Shown: one piece after another, positions 7,194 to 13,987 of the stretch
How the letters are laid out: each line of letters starts with the position of its first letter
Position numbering within the stretch: position 1 is the stretch's first letter
Assembly: GCA_015662785.1 (NCBI GenBank)
Contig: DQTM01000142.1
Span: 1 to 23,320, forward strand
Direction of reading: 5' to 3'
Origin: Sulfurospirillum arcachonense
Lineage (GTDB): Bacteria > Campylobacterota > Campylobacteria > Campylobacterales > Sulfurospirillaceae
DNA length: 23,320 nucleotides
The notes under the pieces: generated by a model
Told to the model about the DNA's origin: nothing
Databases searched by the model: none
What the model saw: only the letters and a program-made list of their open reading frames with translations
Made by a program: the position numbers and the translations under genes

Positions 7194-8205
7194 CCTGAAC
7201 TCCTTTCATTAAAAATTCATATGTTGATGGAGGTACTATACTCTCCAACTCTTCGTAATTGTTCTCTTTAAGCAATGCTCTCACACGTGACGCAGAGATT
7301 GGTTGCTCGGCAAACTCAATTCTATCTATTTCTACTACTTCTATTGGAGCTGTTTTACCACTTGGGTCTTCTAAAATTTTCTTCATATTTTTATTATAGT
7401 TATTTGTAACTTTACAGTATGGCTCAGTCCCAACAAACCTATGAGTAATACCTAAGAATGAAGCTAACTGATTTCTAAAAACATTTAAATCTAGTTTTGC
7501 ATGAAGCTCATTGACTTGTCCCTTGTCTTTTATAAAATACGTTGGAAAAGTTGCTTTTGAGATGATATAATCTGAGCCTTCATGTAGTGTTACATTTTTC
7601 AAATTAGATATCCCTTTTTTAATAAGCTCAATCCTATCAGCAAATTTAAACTCACTAGCGTCTTCACGAACAACAAACAGATGAAGCCAATCTGAACGCT
7701 TACTTGCCTCTTCTACCAAGTATCTATGCCCAAGAGTGAAAGGGTTTGCATTCATAACGATAGTACCGATAACATCACCATCTTTTTTAAGGCTAGTTAA
7801 CTTTTTTTGATAACTTTCAAGATTTTTTGTGTTTTCCATCAAGATTATCTCATCATCACACTCTTCGATGAGTCTAAAACCACAATCTCTAAAAAACTCT
7901 ATATTTTTAGGAGTACTAAATAAAAATAGTTCTTTTCTATCTCTAACCAATGCAGCATTTAAAAGATGAGTAACCACCTTGAGTATCAGCCCTTGTCCAC
8001 GTCTGTTATTGTCAACTGCTATACACTTAAGAACCTTACCAGCAAGCCCTCCACAAGCTATCATATCATCTTCATCTTTGATGGTTACAAAAACTTCGAT
8101 GTCAGGTGACATATCTAGCTCATTCTTATCTAAAAACTCTTGTACTTTTTTGACACGTCTTATGTTACCGCTATCAAATTCTGAAACACTTATGGTTGAA
8201 TTCAT
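7183..8205 (-). CDS. citC: [Citrate (pro-3S)-lyase] ligase
   Basis: CitC acetylates the thiol of the CitD prosthetic group with acetate and ATP, switching citrate lyase on. The 340-residue protein has the usual two parts: a GNAT-like acetyltransferase domain (about residues 10-125, with AVDNNRRGQGLILKV) and a nucleotidyltransferase domain (about 145-335) with the nucleotide-binding MNANPFTLGHRYLVE, the middle block FRNQLASFLGITHRFVGTEPYC and the C-terminal ISASRVRALLKE. It is the first gene of the chain. A GGGGG Shine-Dalgarno (8211-8215) and a TATAAT (8234-8239) precede it. CitC presence implies that lyase activity is controlled by acetylation, as in fermenting enterobacteria. Confidence 0.95.
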   Translation of the reverse strand: MNSTISVSEFDSGNIRRVKKVQEFLDKNELDMSPDIEVFVTIKDEDDMIACGGLAGKVLKCIAVDNNRRGQGLILKVVTHLLNAALVRDRKELFLFSTPKNIEFFRDCGFRLIEECDDEIILMENTKNLESYQKKLTSLKKDGDVIGTIVMNANPFTLGHRYLVEEASKRSDWLHLFVVREDASEFKFADRIELIKKGISNLKNVTLHEGSDYIISKATFPTYFIKDKGQVNELHAKLDLNVFRNQLASFLGITHRFVGTEPYCKVTNNYNKNMKKILEDPSGKTAPIEVVEIDRIEFAEQPISASRVRALLKENNYEELESIVPPSTYEFLMKGVQDDK

Positions 8206-8233
8206 TTTGTCCCCCTATGCACACACTTTGGGA

Positions 8234-8239
8234 ATTATA
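8234..8239 (-). promoter_or_regulatory. -10 box of the cit operon
   Basis: A perfect TATAAT on the minus strand, about 28 bases before the citC ATG, leaves room for a short leader and the GGGGG ribosome site. The rest of the 8206-8438 gap holds AT-rich DNA with one TACATGTA palindrome and no recognised operator for a CitAB-type regulator. Confidence 0.55.
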
Positions 8240-8364
8240 GCAGTTATTACTTTTATAAATATAAAAGTTTTCTTAAGTAGTTTTAAATGACAATTTAATT
8301 TATTTTGGTTTTAATATATTTATAAAGTTAGAGAGCTTTTGACATAAATTTTGTTACGATTGTT

Positions 8365-8372
8365 TACATGTA
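8365..8372. repeat. TACATGTA palindrome in the cit upstream gap
   Basis: The second non-coding copy, about 160 bases upstream of citC and 67 bases upstream of the microprotein gene. On its minus-strand side the flank is AACAATCG rather than the common T-tract tail. Confidence 0.7.
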
Positions 8373-8438
8373 GTTTAATTAAGTTTTAATATAAGTAATA
8401 GTAAACTTTATCATAAAAAATAATTATAAGCCTTTATC

Positions 8439-8573
8439 ATGAGTTCATATATTTTATATACTCTAGGAGGAGCATTTTTTACTTCTCTTTTAGGTAACAA
8501 CAACATATTAAGAGGTGTTGGTTGGGCGTTAACTAGTGTTTTGATTGCGATGCTATATTTTGCTGCAAACTAG
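8439..8573 (+). CDS. 44-residue hydrophobic membrane microprotein
   Basis: The reading frame ATG at 8439 to TAG at 8571 encodes a 44-residue protein. It begins MSSYILYTLGGAFFTSL, has a short polar turn GNNNILRG, and ends with a second hydrophobic stretch WALTSVLIAMLYFAAN. This is a plausible helical hairpin with both ends on the same side of the membrane. There are almost no charged residues. A TATAAG at 8425-8430 could be its -10; no good Shine-Dalgarno is visible. Its stop overlaps the convergent DUF89 gene by four bases. I do not recognise the family. The hydrophobic pattern and tight packing favour a real gene, but a chance ORF cannot be excluded. Confidence 0.5.
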   Translation: MSSYILYTLGGAFFTSLLGNNNILRGVGWALTSVLIAMLYFAAN

Positions 8574-9427
8574 AGTTTTTTGCAAACAATATCACCAAGA
8601 GTTGCACCGATAGAGCGTGCAACTACTTGGCATTTTACTTTTAGTAAAAAGTAGATTGGTAAGTTATGCTCTTCGCCTAAACACTCATAGTTTCCCATAC
8701 CTTTTGATATGATACAATCAGCACTTTTAAAAAGCTCATTCGCTTCTTTAGTAGCAAACTCTTGAACATATCCAGGAGTTGGAACTCCACTATCAATCAA
8801 AGTTGCTACTTCATCAAGTCCTGATTTTTTTGCATGCTTCATTGTCAAATCATTGATGATAGGCTTACCTCTAACAAAATAGTAAACTTCTATTTCAGAA
8901 TATAACTCTTTTATAGTTTCTATACAAATTTTATCAAAAATCTCTTCTCCTGCATTATCTGCTAGGTATACTAATATTTTTGTTTGGGAAAGTTTTTGTT
9001 TTAAGTTTTTAAAATTATCTATAGCAAAATCAGTTTTAAATATTTTTTCTATCTCTTCATCTAAATCAAACATAACCTCCGCCGCTAAATCTATGACATT
9101 GCCTGCTATTGCTGTTTTGATAGCACCTTCAAGTTTATCTTCATGTGTATTGATACTATCTTTACATGTAGAGACAAATTTCAATGCACTTTTACTTGCT
9201 TCATCTTTCATCTGTGCGTATATATCATCTACTTGTAGATAGTTTGCTATATCTTCATACATAGGTGTTGCATTATGAGGAGGTGTGCTTGTGTGGTCAA
9301 ATTGTTCTATATGTTGTTTTGCTATTTGTGATATTTGTTTTGCTTGTGTTGGGGTAACTTTTAAAAAGTCGGATACTCGAGTTGATTGATTGTAGATACA
9401 ATCAAGGCATTCATTTTCGATTTTCAT
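8570..9427 (-). CDS. DUF89 / ARMT1-like damage-control phosphatase (subfamily I type)
   Basis: This 285-residue protein has the subfamily I layout: an N-terminal Cys pair (C7-x2-C10, ECLDC), GNVID at 109-113, the metal and phosphate motif DNAGE at 157-161, RGKPIINDLT, and the C-terminal KGMGNYE at 242-248. DUF89 enzymes are metal-dependent phosphatases that remove damaged or overflow phosphometabolites; those of subfamily I are often tied to CoA or pantothenate metabolism in archaea. The substrate here is unknown. The ATG lies only nine bases after the T-tract of the rplS terminator and has no visible Shine-Dalgarno, so expression may depend on read-through. One TACATGTA copy is read as STCK. 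Confidence 0.85.
   Translation of the reverse strand: MKIENECLDCIYNQSTRVSDFLKVTPTQAKQISQIAKQHIEQFDHTSTPPHNATPMYEDIANYLQVDDIYAQMKDEASKSALKFVSTCKDSINTHEDKLEGAIKTAIAGNVIDLAAEVMFDLDEEIEKIFKTDFAIDNFKNLKQKLSQTKILVYLADNAGEEIFDKICIETIKELYSEIEVYYFVRGKPIINDLTMKHAKKSGLDEVATLIDSGVPTPGYVQEFATKEANELFKSADCIISKGMGNYECLGEEHNLPIYFLLKVKCQVVARSIGATLGDIVCKKL
9163..9170. repeat. TACATGTA palindrome in the DUF89 gene
   Basis: Read in the Thr-Cys-Lys frame (VSTCK). Followed on the plus strand by GAGACAAATTT. Confidence 0.8.
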
Positions 9428-9435
9428 GAAGAGTA

Positions 9436-9464
9436 AGAAATAAAGCGGTGACTCTGCACCGCTT
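9436..9464 (-). terminator. Rho-independent terminator of the rpsP-rplS operon
   Basis: A perfect 8-bp stem (AAGCGGTG at 9443-9450 with CACCGCTT at 9457-9464) and a 6-nt loop is followed on the minus strand by TTATTTCTT. It begins six bases after the rplS stop. The next gene on the same strand starts nine bases beyond the T-tract, so the hairpin is also in that gene's leader. Confidence 0.85.
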
Positions 9465-9469
9465 AATAA

Positions 9470-9829
9470 TTATTTCTTTTTTAATTCTTTAATTCTTGCA
9501 GCTTTACCACGTCTCTCACGTAGATAAAATAGCTTAGCTCTTCTTACACGTCCACGTCTAAGAACAGTTATACTTTCAATACTATCAGTATGAATTGGGA
9601 AAATTCTCTCAACGCCAACTGAGTTAGCACCGATTTTTCTAACCATGAATGTTTCACCAGTACCTTCACCACGTCTAGCTATACATACGCCTTCAAAGTT
9701 CTGAATACGTTTTTTATCGCCTTCTTTAATTTCTACCGCTACTCTTAATGTATCACCAGCTCTAAAATCTGGGATATTTTTTCCTGCTATTTGAGCTTTT
9801 TCAAAAGACTCAATATACTTGTTTCTCAT
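9470..9829 (-). CDS. rplS: 50S ribosomal protein L19
   Basis: This 119-residue L19 sits at the 30S-50S interface. The core is recognisable from PDFRAGDTLRV (residues about 20-30) through QNFEGVCIARRGEGTGETFMVRKI to the C-terminal GRVRRAKLFYLRERRGKAARI. Length is standard. AAGGAAA precedes the ATG. It is last in the rpsP-khpA-rimM-trmD-rplS operon, separated from trmD by 36 bases and followed by a strong terminator. Confidence 0.98.
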   Translation of the reverse strand: MRNKYIESFEKAQIAGKNIPDFRAGDTLRVAVEIKEGDKKRIQNFEGVCIARRGEGTGETFMVRKIGANSVGVERIFPIHTDSIESITVLRRGRVRRAKLFYLRERRGKAARIKELKKK

Positions 9830-9865
9830 TTAGGTTTCCTTATGGTTTATGGATACAGACATATT

Positions 9866-10555
9866 TCACTTCACACTACTGCAAGTATAGAGGTCTGGTC
9901 TGAAGTACTTTGTCTTCAGTTTTGCCATCTTGTTTTTTAAGTTGGCTATTTTAGCGTGATTTCCCTTTAAAAACTCTGAGGGAATCGATTTGTTTTCAAA
10001 AACAGCAGGTTTTGTGAAAGATGGAGCTTCCAAAAGCTTATCTTCAAAGCTCTCTTCACTCAATGAGTCTTCATTTCCTAAGACACCATTCACATTTCTA
10101 CTTATCGCATCACTCATCACACAACTAGCCAACTCTCCGCCTGTTAAAACATAATCGCCGATTGAGAAAATCTCATCAGCGTATGTTTCAACTACTCTCT
10201 CATCAATCCCCTCATATCTGCCATTGACAAATACGATATGCTCTTTGTTAGCAAGCCTTTTTGCATCAGCTTGAACAAAAGGTTTTCCAGCAGGGGCCGG
10301 AAAAACAAAATGAGCCTTAGGATTCTGTTTTTTTATTTCTCTTAGAGTATCAAACAATGGCTGAGCATTAAGCAAAAGCCCTGCTCCACCTCCAGCTTGA
10401 TAATCATCTACTTTATTGTGTTTGTTCGTTGTATAATCTCTCGGATTATAGAACTCTATACTAAGAAAATTTTTTTCAATCGCTCTTTTTAGTATAGAAT
10501 CCTCAAAATATGGAGAAATCAAATTTTCAAACAGAGTCACATAAGTAAATTTCAT
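9866..10555 (-). CDS. trmD: tRNA (guanine37-N1)-methyltransferase
   Basis: TrmD methylates G37 of tRNAs using S-adenosylmethionine in a trefoil-knot dimer, preventing frameshifting. The 229-residue protein shows NPRDYTTNKHNKVDDYQAGG (residues about 35-55), the cofactor loops VNGRYEGIDERV and SIGDYVLTGGELAS, and the C-terminal FLKGNHAKIANLK that packs on tRNA. The ATG at 10555 is chosen; a TTG codon directly before it is also in frame. The rimM stop TGA overlaps this ATG (TGATG), so the two are translationally coupled. Confidence 0.97.
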   Translation of the reverse strand: MKFTYVTLFENLISPYFEDSILKRAIEKNFLSIEFYNPRDYTTNKHNKVDDYQAGGGAGLLLNAQPLFDTLREIKKQNPKAHFVFPAPAGKPFVQADAKRLANKEHIVFVNGRYEGIDERVVETYADEIFSIGDYVLTGGELASCVMSDAISRNVNGVLGNEDSLSEESFEDKLLEAPSFTKPAVFENKSIPSEFLKGNHAKIANLKNKMAKLKTKYFRPDLYTCSSVK

Positions 10556-11091
10556 CAACTACACTCTAAAAGCTCTAATCCATCTTTTACATGCACAACT
10601 TTTATCTCTTTATCAGAAGATAACACATACCTGTCAATATATGGAAGAAAAAAAGTCTTTGAAAGTTCTTTAGCAACTAAAGTTTTATCGGTTTTTATGA
10701 CCATATAGTCAGTATCACCAATTCTCTCTATGTCACTCACAACTCCTAAAATAGATTCATTTTCTTTTACTTCACAGCCAATAATATCAAACCAAAAAAG
10801 CTCATCATCATCAAGCTTGCAATCTTCAAGTGTAGATTCCATAGTTGTCAAAAGAAACGAGTTTACTAAACATAAAGCAGACTCACGACTCTCATACCCA
10901 CGAAAAAGAACTAAGCCTCTTTTTTCATTGTAAGATGCTATTTCAAGTTTGAGGTTCTTTTGGGTAGTAAATGTTTTTCCTGCACAAAATTGTTCAGGGA
11001 AATCACTATGGATGTGAAGCTTAAGTTCACCCCTAAGCCCTACAAGTCGCCCAACTTGAGCGACTTCTATAGGAGATTCTTTTTTACTCAT
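10555..11091 (-). CDS. rimM: 16S rRNA processing protein RimM
   Basis: RimM binds S19 and helps mature the 30S head. The 178-residue protein has the N-terminal RimM barrel (VAQVGRLVGLRGELKLHIHSD at about residues 9-29) and a C-terminal PRC-barrel (about 98-175, beginning FWFDIIGCEV and containing FFLPYIDRYV). It overlaps khpA by eight bases and trmD by three, in the conserved order. Confidence 0.95.
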   Translation of the reverse strand: MSKKESPIEVAQVGRLVGLRGELKLHIHSDFPEQFCAGKTFTTQKNLKLEIASYNEKRGLVLFRGYESRESALCLVNSFLLTTMESTLEDCKLDDDELFWFDIIGCEVKENESILGVVSDIERIGDTDYMVIKTDKTLVAKELSKTFFLPYIDRYVLSSDKEIKVVHVKDGLELLECS

Positions 11092-11329
11092 CGTTTGCTT
11101 TAACTGTTACTCTATAAGATTTTCCATCTTTAGCTTTACAGCCAGAAATAAGAGTTTTTAGTGAGTTAATCATCTTGCCATCTTTACCAATAAGTTTTCC
11201 TGTATCGGCTTTATCAGCAGTTATGATTACTTCACAAAAGGTATCATCAATATCTTTTTTTTCTACTCTTACTAATTCAGGATTATCTACAACTAGTTTT
11301 GCAAATTCTTCGAGAAATTTTTCAATCAT
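11084..11329 (-). CDS. khpA: KH-domain RNA-binding protein KhpA
   Basis: This 81-residue single KH domain has the RNA-contacting GxxG loop as G48-K-D-G51 in LIGKDGKMINSLKTL. KhpA proteins bind RNA, in several bacteria together with KhpB/Jag, and affect cell division or sRNA function; the role in Campylobacterota is less studied. It lies five bases after rpsP and overlaps rimM, the standard position for this family. Confidence 0.93.
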   Translation of the reverse strand: MIEKFLEEFAKLVVDNPELVRVEKKDIDDTFCEVIITADKADTGKLIGKDGKMINSLKTLISGCKAKDGKSYRVTVKANDE

Positions 11330-11334
11330 TATAT

Positions 11335-11559
11335 TTACTTAGTTATTCTTGCTACTCTGTCACTTAGTTTAGCACCAACGCTCTTCCAGTAAGCAAGTCT
11401 CTCTTCATCAAACTTAAGTTCAACTGGCTTTACCATAGGGTTATAGTAACCAATTGACTCAATCCAACCACCATCTCTTCTTTTTCTACTATCTGTAACT
11501 ACGATTCTGTAAAAAGGTTTTTTCTTTCTACCCATTCTTGTTAATCTAACAACTGTCAT
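11335..11559 (-). CDS. rpsP: 30S ribosomal protein S16
   Basis: This 74-residue S16 begins VVRLTRMGRKKKPFYRIVV and continues with DSRKRRDGGWIESIGYYNP, which identifies it. Length is at the short end of the normal range. AAGGAAG sits about seven bases before the ATG. It is the first gene of the operon; several TACAAT and TAAAAT boxes lie in the upstream gap, and I cannot choose the promoter among them. Confidence 0.97.
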   Translation of the reverse strand: MTVVRLTRMGRKKKPFYRIVVTDSRKRRDGGWIESIGYYNPMVKPVELKFDEERLAYWKSVGAKLSDRVARITK

Positions 11560-11668
11560 GTCTCTTCCTTAAATATTTTATTGTCTTCTTTAGCTCGAGC
11601 AAAGCCCAAGTTAAATTCATCGCACTAAAGCACAAGTTTTCACTCGTATCTTAGTAATTGTATTTTTG

Positions 11669-11726
11669 GGAGGTAATTATGGGGCAAAATAAATTATTGT
11701 AGTAGTTTATTGTGCCTCTTACCGCC
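11669..11726 (+). other. Long imperfect hairpin enclosing a 7-codon ORF, ffh-rpsP gap
   Basis: The 11560-11822 gap has no recognised gene. Here GGAGGTAA (11669-11676) pairs with TTACCGCC (11719-11726), and stacked on it GGGGCAAAATAAA (11681-11693) pairs with TTTATTGTGCCTC (11706-11718), about 19 pairs with two mismatches and one G-U. On the plus strand GGGAGG lies five bases before an ATG whose frame reads MGQNKLL then TAG TAG. The hairpin would bury that ribosome site. It could be a small RNA or leader on the plus strand, or a structured leader of rpsP on the minus strand. Confidence 0.45.
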
Positions 11727-11740
11727 TTTTTAGGCGTTTT
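11723..11740 (+). terminator. Terminator-like hairpin in the ffh-rpsP gap
   Basis: CGCCT (11723-11727), loop TTTT, AGGCG (11732-11736), then TTTT. The stem is short. Its 5' arm shares CGCC with the 3' arm of the preceding long hairpin, so the two cannot form together. No plus-strand gene ends here, so a small transcript is implied if the terminator is real. A third inverted repeat, GACTTAC/GTAAGTC, follows at 11745-11778. Confidence 0.4.
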
Positions 11741-11822
11741 ATACGACTTACAATCACAGAGGGATTATTTCGTAAGTCAAAACGATTTGGGATTATATCT
11801 AAAAATTACTTAAATGTAAAGC

Positions 11823-13166
11823 CTAACGAGGAATTCCACCCTGTTTTGCTTGACTCATCATATTTTGTAAGTCTTGCATGCCTTTTTTACCTGAAAACTT
11901 TTTTGCCATTTTTGAGGCATTTTTGAACTGCTTTAAAAATTTATTAACATCCATATTTGAAAGTCCAGCACCTTCTGCGATTCTTCTTTTTCTTGTGTTA
12001 TTTAGTAAAGACGGTGCTTCACGCTCTTTTTTAGTCATAGAGCCTATCATAGCTTTGATTCTTTTCATCTCAACAGAGTTATCCAAATCTATATCTTTAA
12101 GCTTTCCAGCCATACCAGACATACCAGGAATCATCCCTATAAGAGACTTCATACTTCCAAGCTTTTTCATTTGCTCCATCTGCTCTAAAAAGTCGTTAAA
12201 GTTAAACTCACCTTTTTTTATCTTTCTTGTTAGTGCTTTCGCTTGTTTCTCGTCTATAATTGCCGCAGTTTTTTCAGCAAGAGTCTCTAAGTCACCCTCA
12301 CCCATAAGACGATTTACTATCCTATCAGGTACGAATAGCTCTAAATCAGCTACTTTTTCACCAGTTCCTATAAAACGAAGAGGTATGTTTATCTGCTTGG
12401 CAATTCCAAGAGCAACACCACCTTTACTATCACCATCATACTTACTAAGAACCACTCCACTGATACCAAGTTTATCGTTAAATGTTCCAGCACTTCTAAT
12501 GGCATCTTGACCTGTCATAGAATCTGCTACATAAAAAACTTCATCAGGCTCAATAGCTTTTTGAACATTTTTAAGCTCACCCATAAGCTCTTCATCTATT
12601 GCTAAACGTCCAGCCGTATCAACAATAAGAACATCATAAAGACCCTCTTTTGCTTTTTTTACTGCTGCTTTCGCTATTTTCACTGGATTTTTCTCATCTT
12701 CGTCAAAATACAGATCTAGCTCATTTTGTTCACAAAGCTGTTTTAGTTGTTCAACCGCTGCAAGTCTTTGAAGATCACAAGCTGCGATAAGAACTTTCTT
12801 TTGTCTAAGTTTAAGATAATTTGCTAGCTTTACTGTTGTTGTTGTTTTACCACTACCTTGAAGTCCCGCCATCAAAACTCTTGTAGGCGCTTGTGAAGCG
12901 TATACAAAACCCTGATTCCCAGGAGCAGTTAATGTTTGTGTTAAATTGTCTTTTAGAGATTTTAGAAAATTAAGTTGTCCAATGCCTTTTGCTTTTGTCT
13001 CAGTCTCTACCACTTTGAGTAGGTCTTTCACTACCTTATGGTGAACATCAGCTTTTAAAAGTGATTTTTTTAGTGTATCAAGTGCCTTTTTTAGCGACTT
13101 TTCATCATCTGCAAATCTTATTTTATTGACAGCTGTTTTAAATGAATCAGTTAAAATCTCGAACAA
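11823..13166 (-). CDS. ffh: Signal recognition particle GTPase Ffh (SRP54)
   Basis: Ffh binds signal sequences of nascent membrane proteins and, with 4.5S RNA and FtsY, delivers ribosomes to the membrane. The 447-residue protein has the N and G domains (1 to about 295) with P-loop GLQGSGKTT starting at residue 101, DLQRLAAVEQL where most homologues have DTYRPAA, VDTAGRL, LSKYDGDSKGG and GTGEK. The Met-rich M domain follows (about 320-447; SMKSLIGMIPGMSGMAGK). The start is TTG at 13166 with GGAAG five bases upstream. No 4.5S RNA gene was found in the window. Confidence 0.97.
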   Translation of the reverse strand: MFEILTDSFKTAVNKIRFADDEKSLKKALDTLKKSLLKADVHHKVVKDLLKVVETETKAKGIGQLNFLKSLKDNLTQTLTAPGNQGFVYASQAPTRVLMAGLQGSGKTTTTVKLANYLKLRQKKVLIAACDLQRLAAVEQLKQLCEQNELDLYFDEDEKNPVKIAKAAVKKAKEGLYDVLIVDTAGRLAIDEELMGELKNVQKAIEPDEVFYVADSMTGQDAIRSAGTFNDKLGISGVVLSKYDGDSKGGVALGIAKQINIPLRFIGTGEKVADLELFVPDRIVNRLMGEGDLETLAEKTAAIIDEKQAKALTRKIKKGEFNFNDFLEQMEQMKKLGSMKSLIGMIPGMSGMAGKLKDIDLDNSVEMKRIKAMIGSMTKKEREAPSLLNNTRKRRIAEGAGLSNMDVNKFLKQFKNASKMAKKFSGKKGMQDLQNMMSQAKQGGIPR

Positions 13167-13249
13167 AATATCTTCCTTATTTCTTTACATATAAATCTTA
13201 TTAATTGGGTTGTTATGCTACTTAAATTTTGCTTTAAACTTGATAAACT

Positions 13250-13987
13250 TTAACCCATATTCATAACACGAACAAATTCACCTGGCTCTTTACTCTCAAA
13301 CTTGTATCCAAGCAGTTCTATCTTCCACGCGTGAAGCATTACTCTTTTAAATGGTTTTGCACCATATTGAGTATCACCCAAAATAGGGAGTTTTATACTC
13401 TTTAGATGTGCTCTTATCTGGTGAGTTCTTCCTGTTTCTATTGTTACTTTTACTTTTGAGAGTTTTCCCTCTAACATCAAAGGCTCAATATGACTAATAG
13501 CATCTTTGCCTTCGTCTGCAACTTTACTAAAAAGGATATTTCCTTTTTTTATAGTTATGATTGGTTTGTCTACTGTTACAGGCTCAATGCACTTGCCTTG
13601 AACTACGGCAATATACTCTTTTTTTACTTCTCTTCTTTTAAAAGCTTTAACAGCTTCTGCGTGAAAATCTTCGTCTTTTGTGAAAAGTAAAACTCCACTT
13701 GTCTCTTTATCAAGTCTATGAAGTAATGTAAAATCAGAATAACTTCTTGCAACCTCTTCTGTCGTTACAAAACAAGGTTTATCAACTGCTATTATTTTTT
13801 TATCTTGAAAAATAATCTTTGGTTTATTTATTTTATCTACTCTAAAGTTTGTTTTTGGGCTTATTTCGCCGCGAGCTACTTTTACTTTCTTTCCGCCAGA
13901 GTAAACTACTCCACGGTCTATCAAATCTTTTGCAGCACGGTTTGAGATTCCCTCTTGAGTTGCTAGTAATTTATATGCTTTTTCCAT
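13250..13987 (-). CDS. RluA-family pseudouridine synthase with S4 domain
   Basis: This 245-residue enzyme isomerises uridine to pseudouridine in rRNA or tRNA. An N-terminal S4-like RNA-binding domain (about 1-50) precedes the catalytic domain, whose active-site aspartate is Asp93 in LLHRLDKETSG. The later motif TGRTHQIRAHL is also intact. The exact target base cannot be read from the sequence. Its ATG overlaps the waaA stop by one base (TAATG), so translation is coupled. It occupies the Cj0708 position in the conserved block. Confidence 0.92.
   Translation of the reverse strand: MEKAYKLLATQEGISNRAAKDLIDRGVVYSGGKKVKVARGEISPKTNFRVDKINKPKIIFQDKKIIAVDKPCFVTTEEVARSYSDFTLLHRLDKETSGVLLFTKDEDFHAEAVKAFKRREVKKEYIAVVQGKCIEPVTVDKPIITIKKGNILFSKVADEGKDAISHIEPLMLEGKLSKVKVTIETGRTHQIRAHLKSIKLPILGDTQYGAKPFKRVMLHAWKIELLGYKFESKEPGEFVRVMNMG

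Noticed and set aside
11546..11620. 24-codon minus-strand ORF overlapping the rpsP start, possible leader peptide
   Set aside because: It has no Shine-Dalgarno, runs through the rpsP start out of frame, and encodes no regulatory codon run. Chance is the better explanation.
11560..11822. 4.5S SRP RNA, 6S RNA or tmRNA gene in the gap beside ffh
   Set aside because: The SRP RNA core (GGAAGCAGC-like) and tmRNA end sequences are absent on both strands, and the hairpins do not match a 6S bubble that I can recognise.
11878..12510. 210-codon plus-strand ORF opposite ffh
   Set aside because: It is a hydrophobic shadow frame of the complete ffh gene, with no start signal and no recognisable domain.
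13180..13195. TTTACATATAAAT before ffh as a degenerate palindrome copy
   Set aside because: The central CATG is lost, so it is not palindromic in the same way; AT-rich promoter DNA yields such words often.
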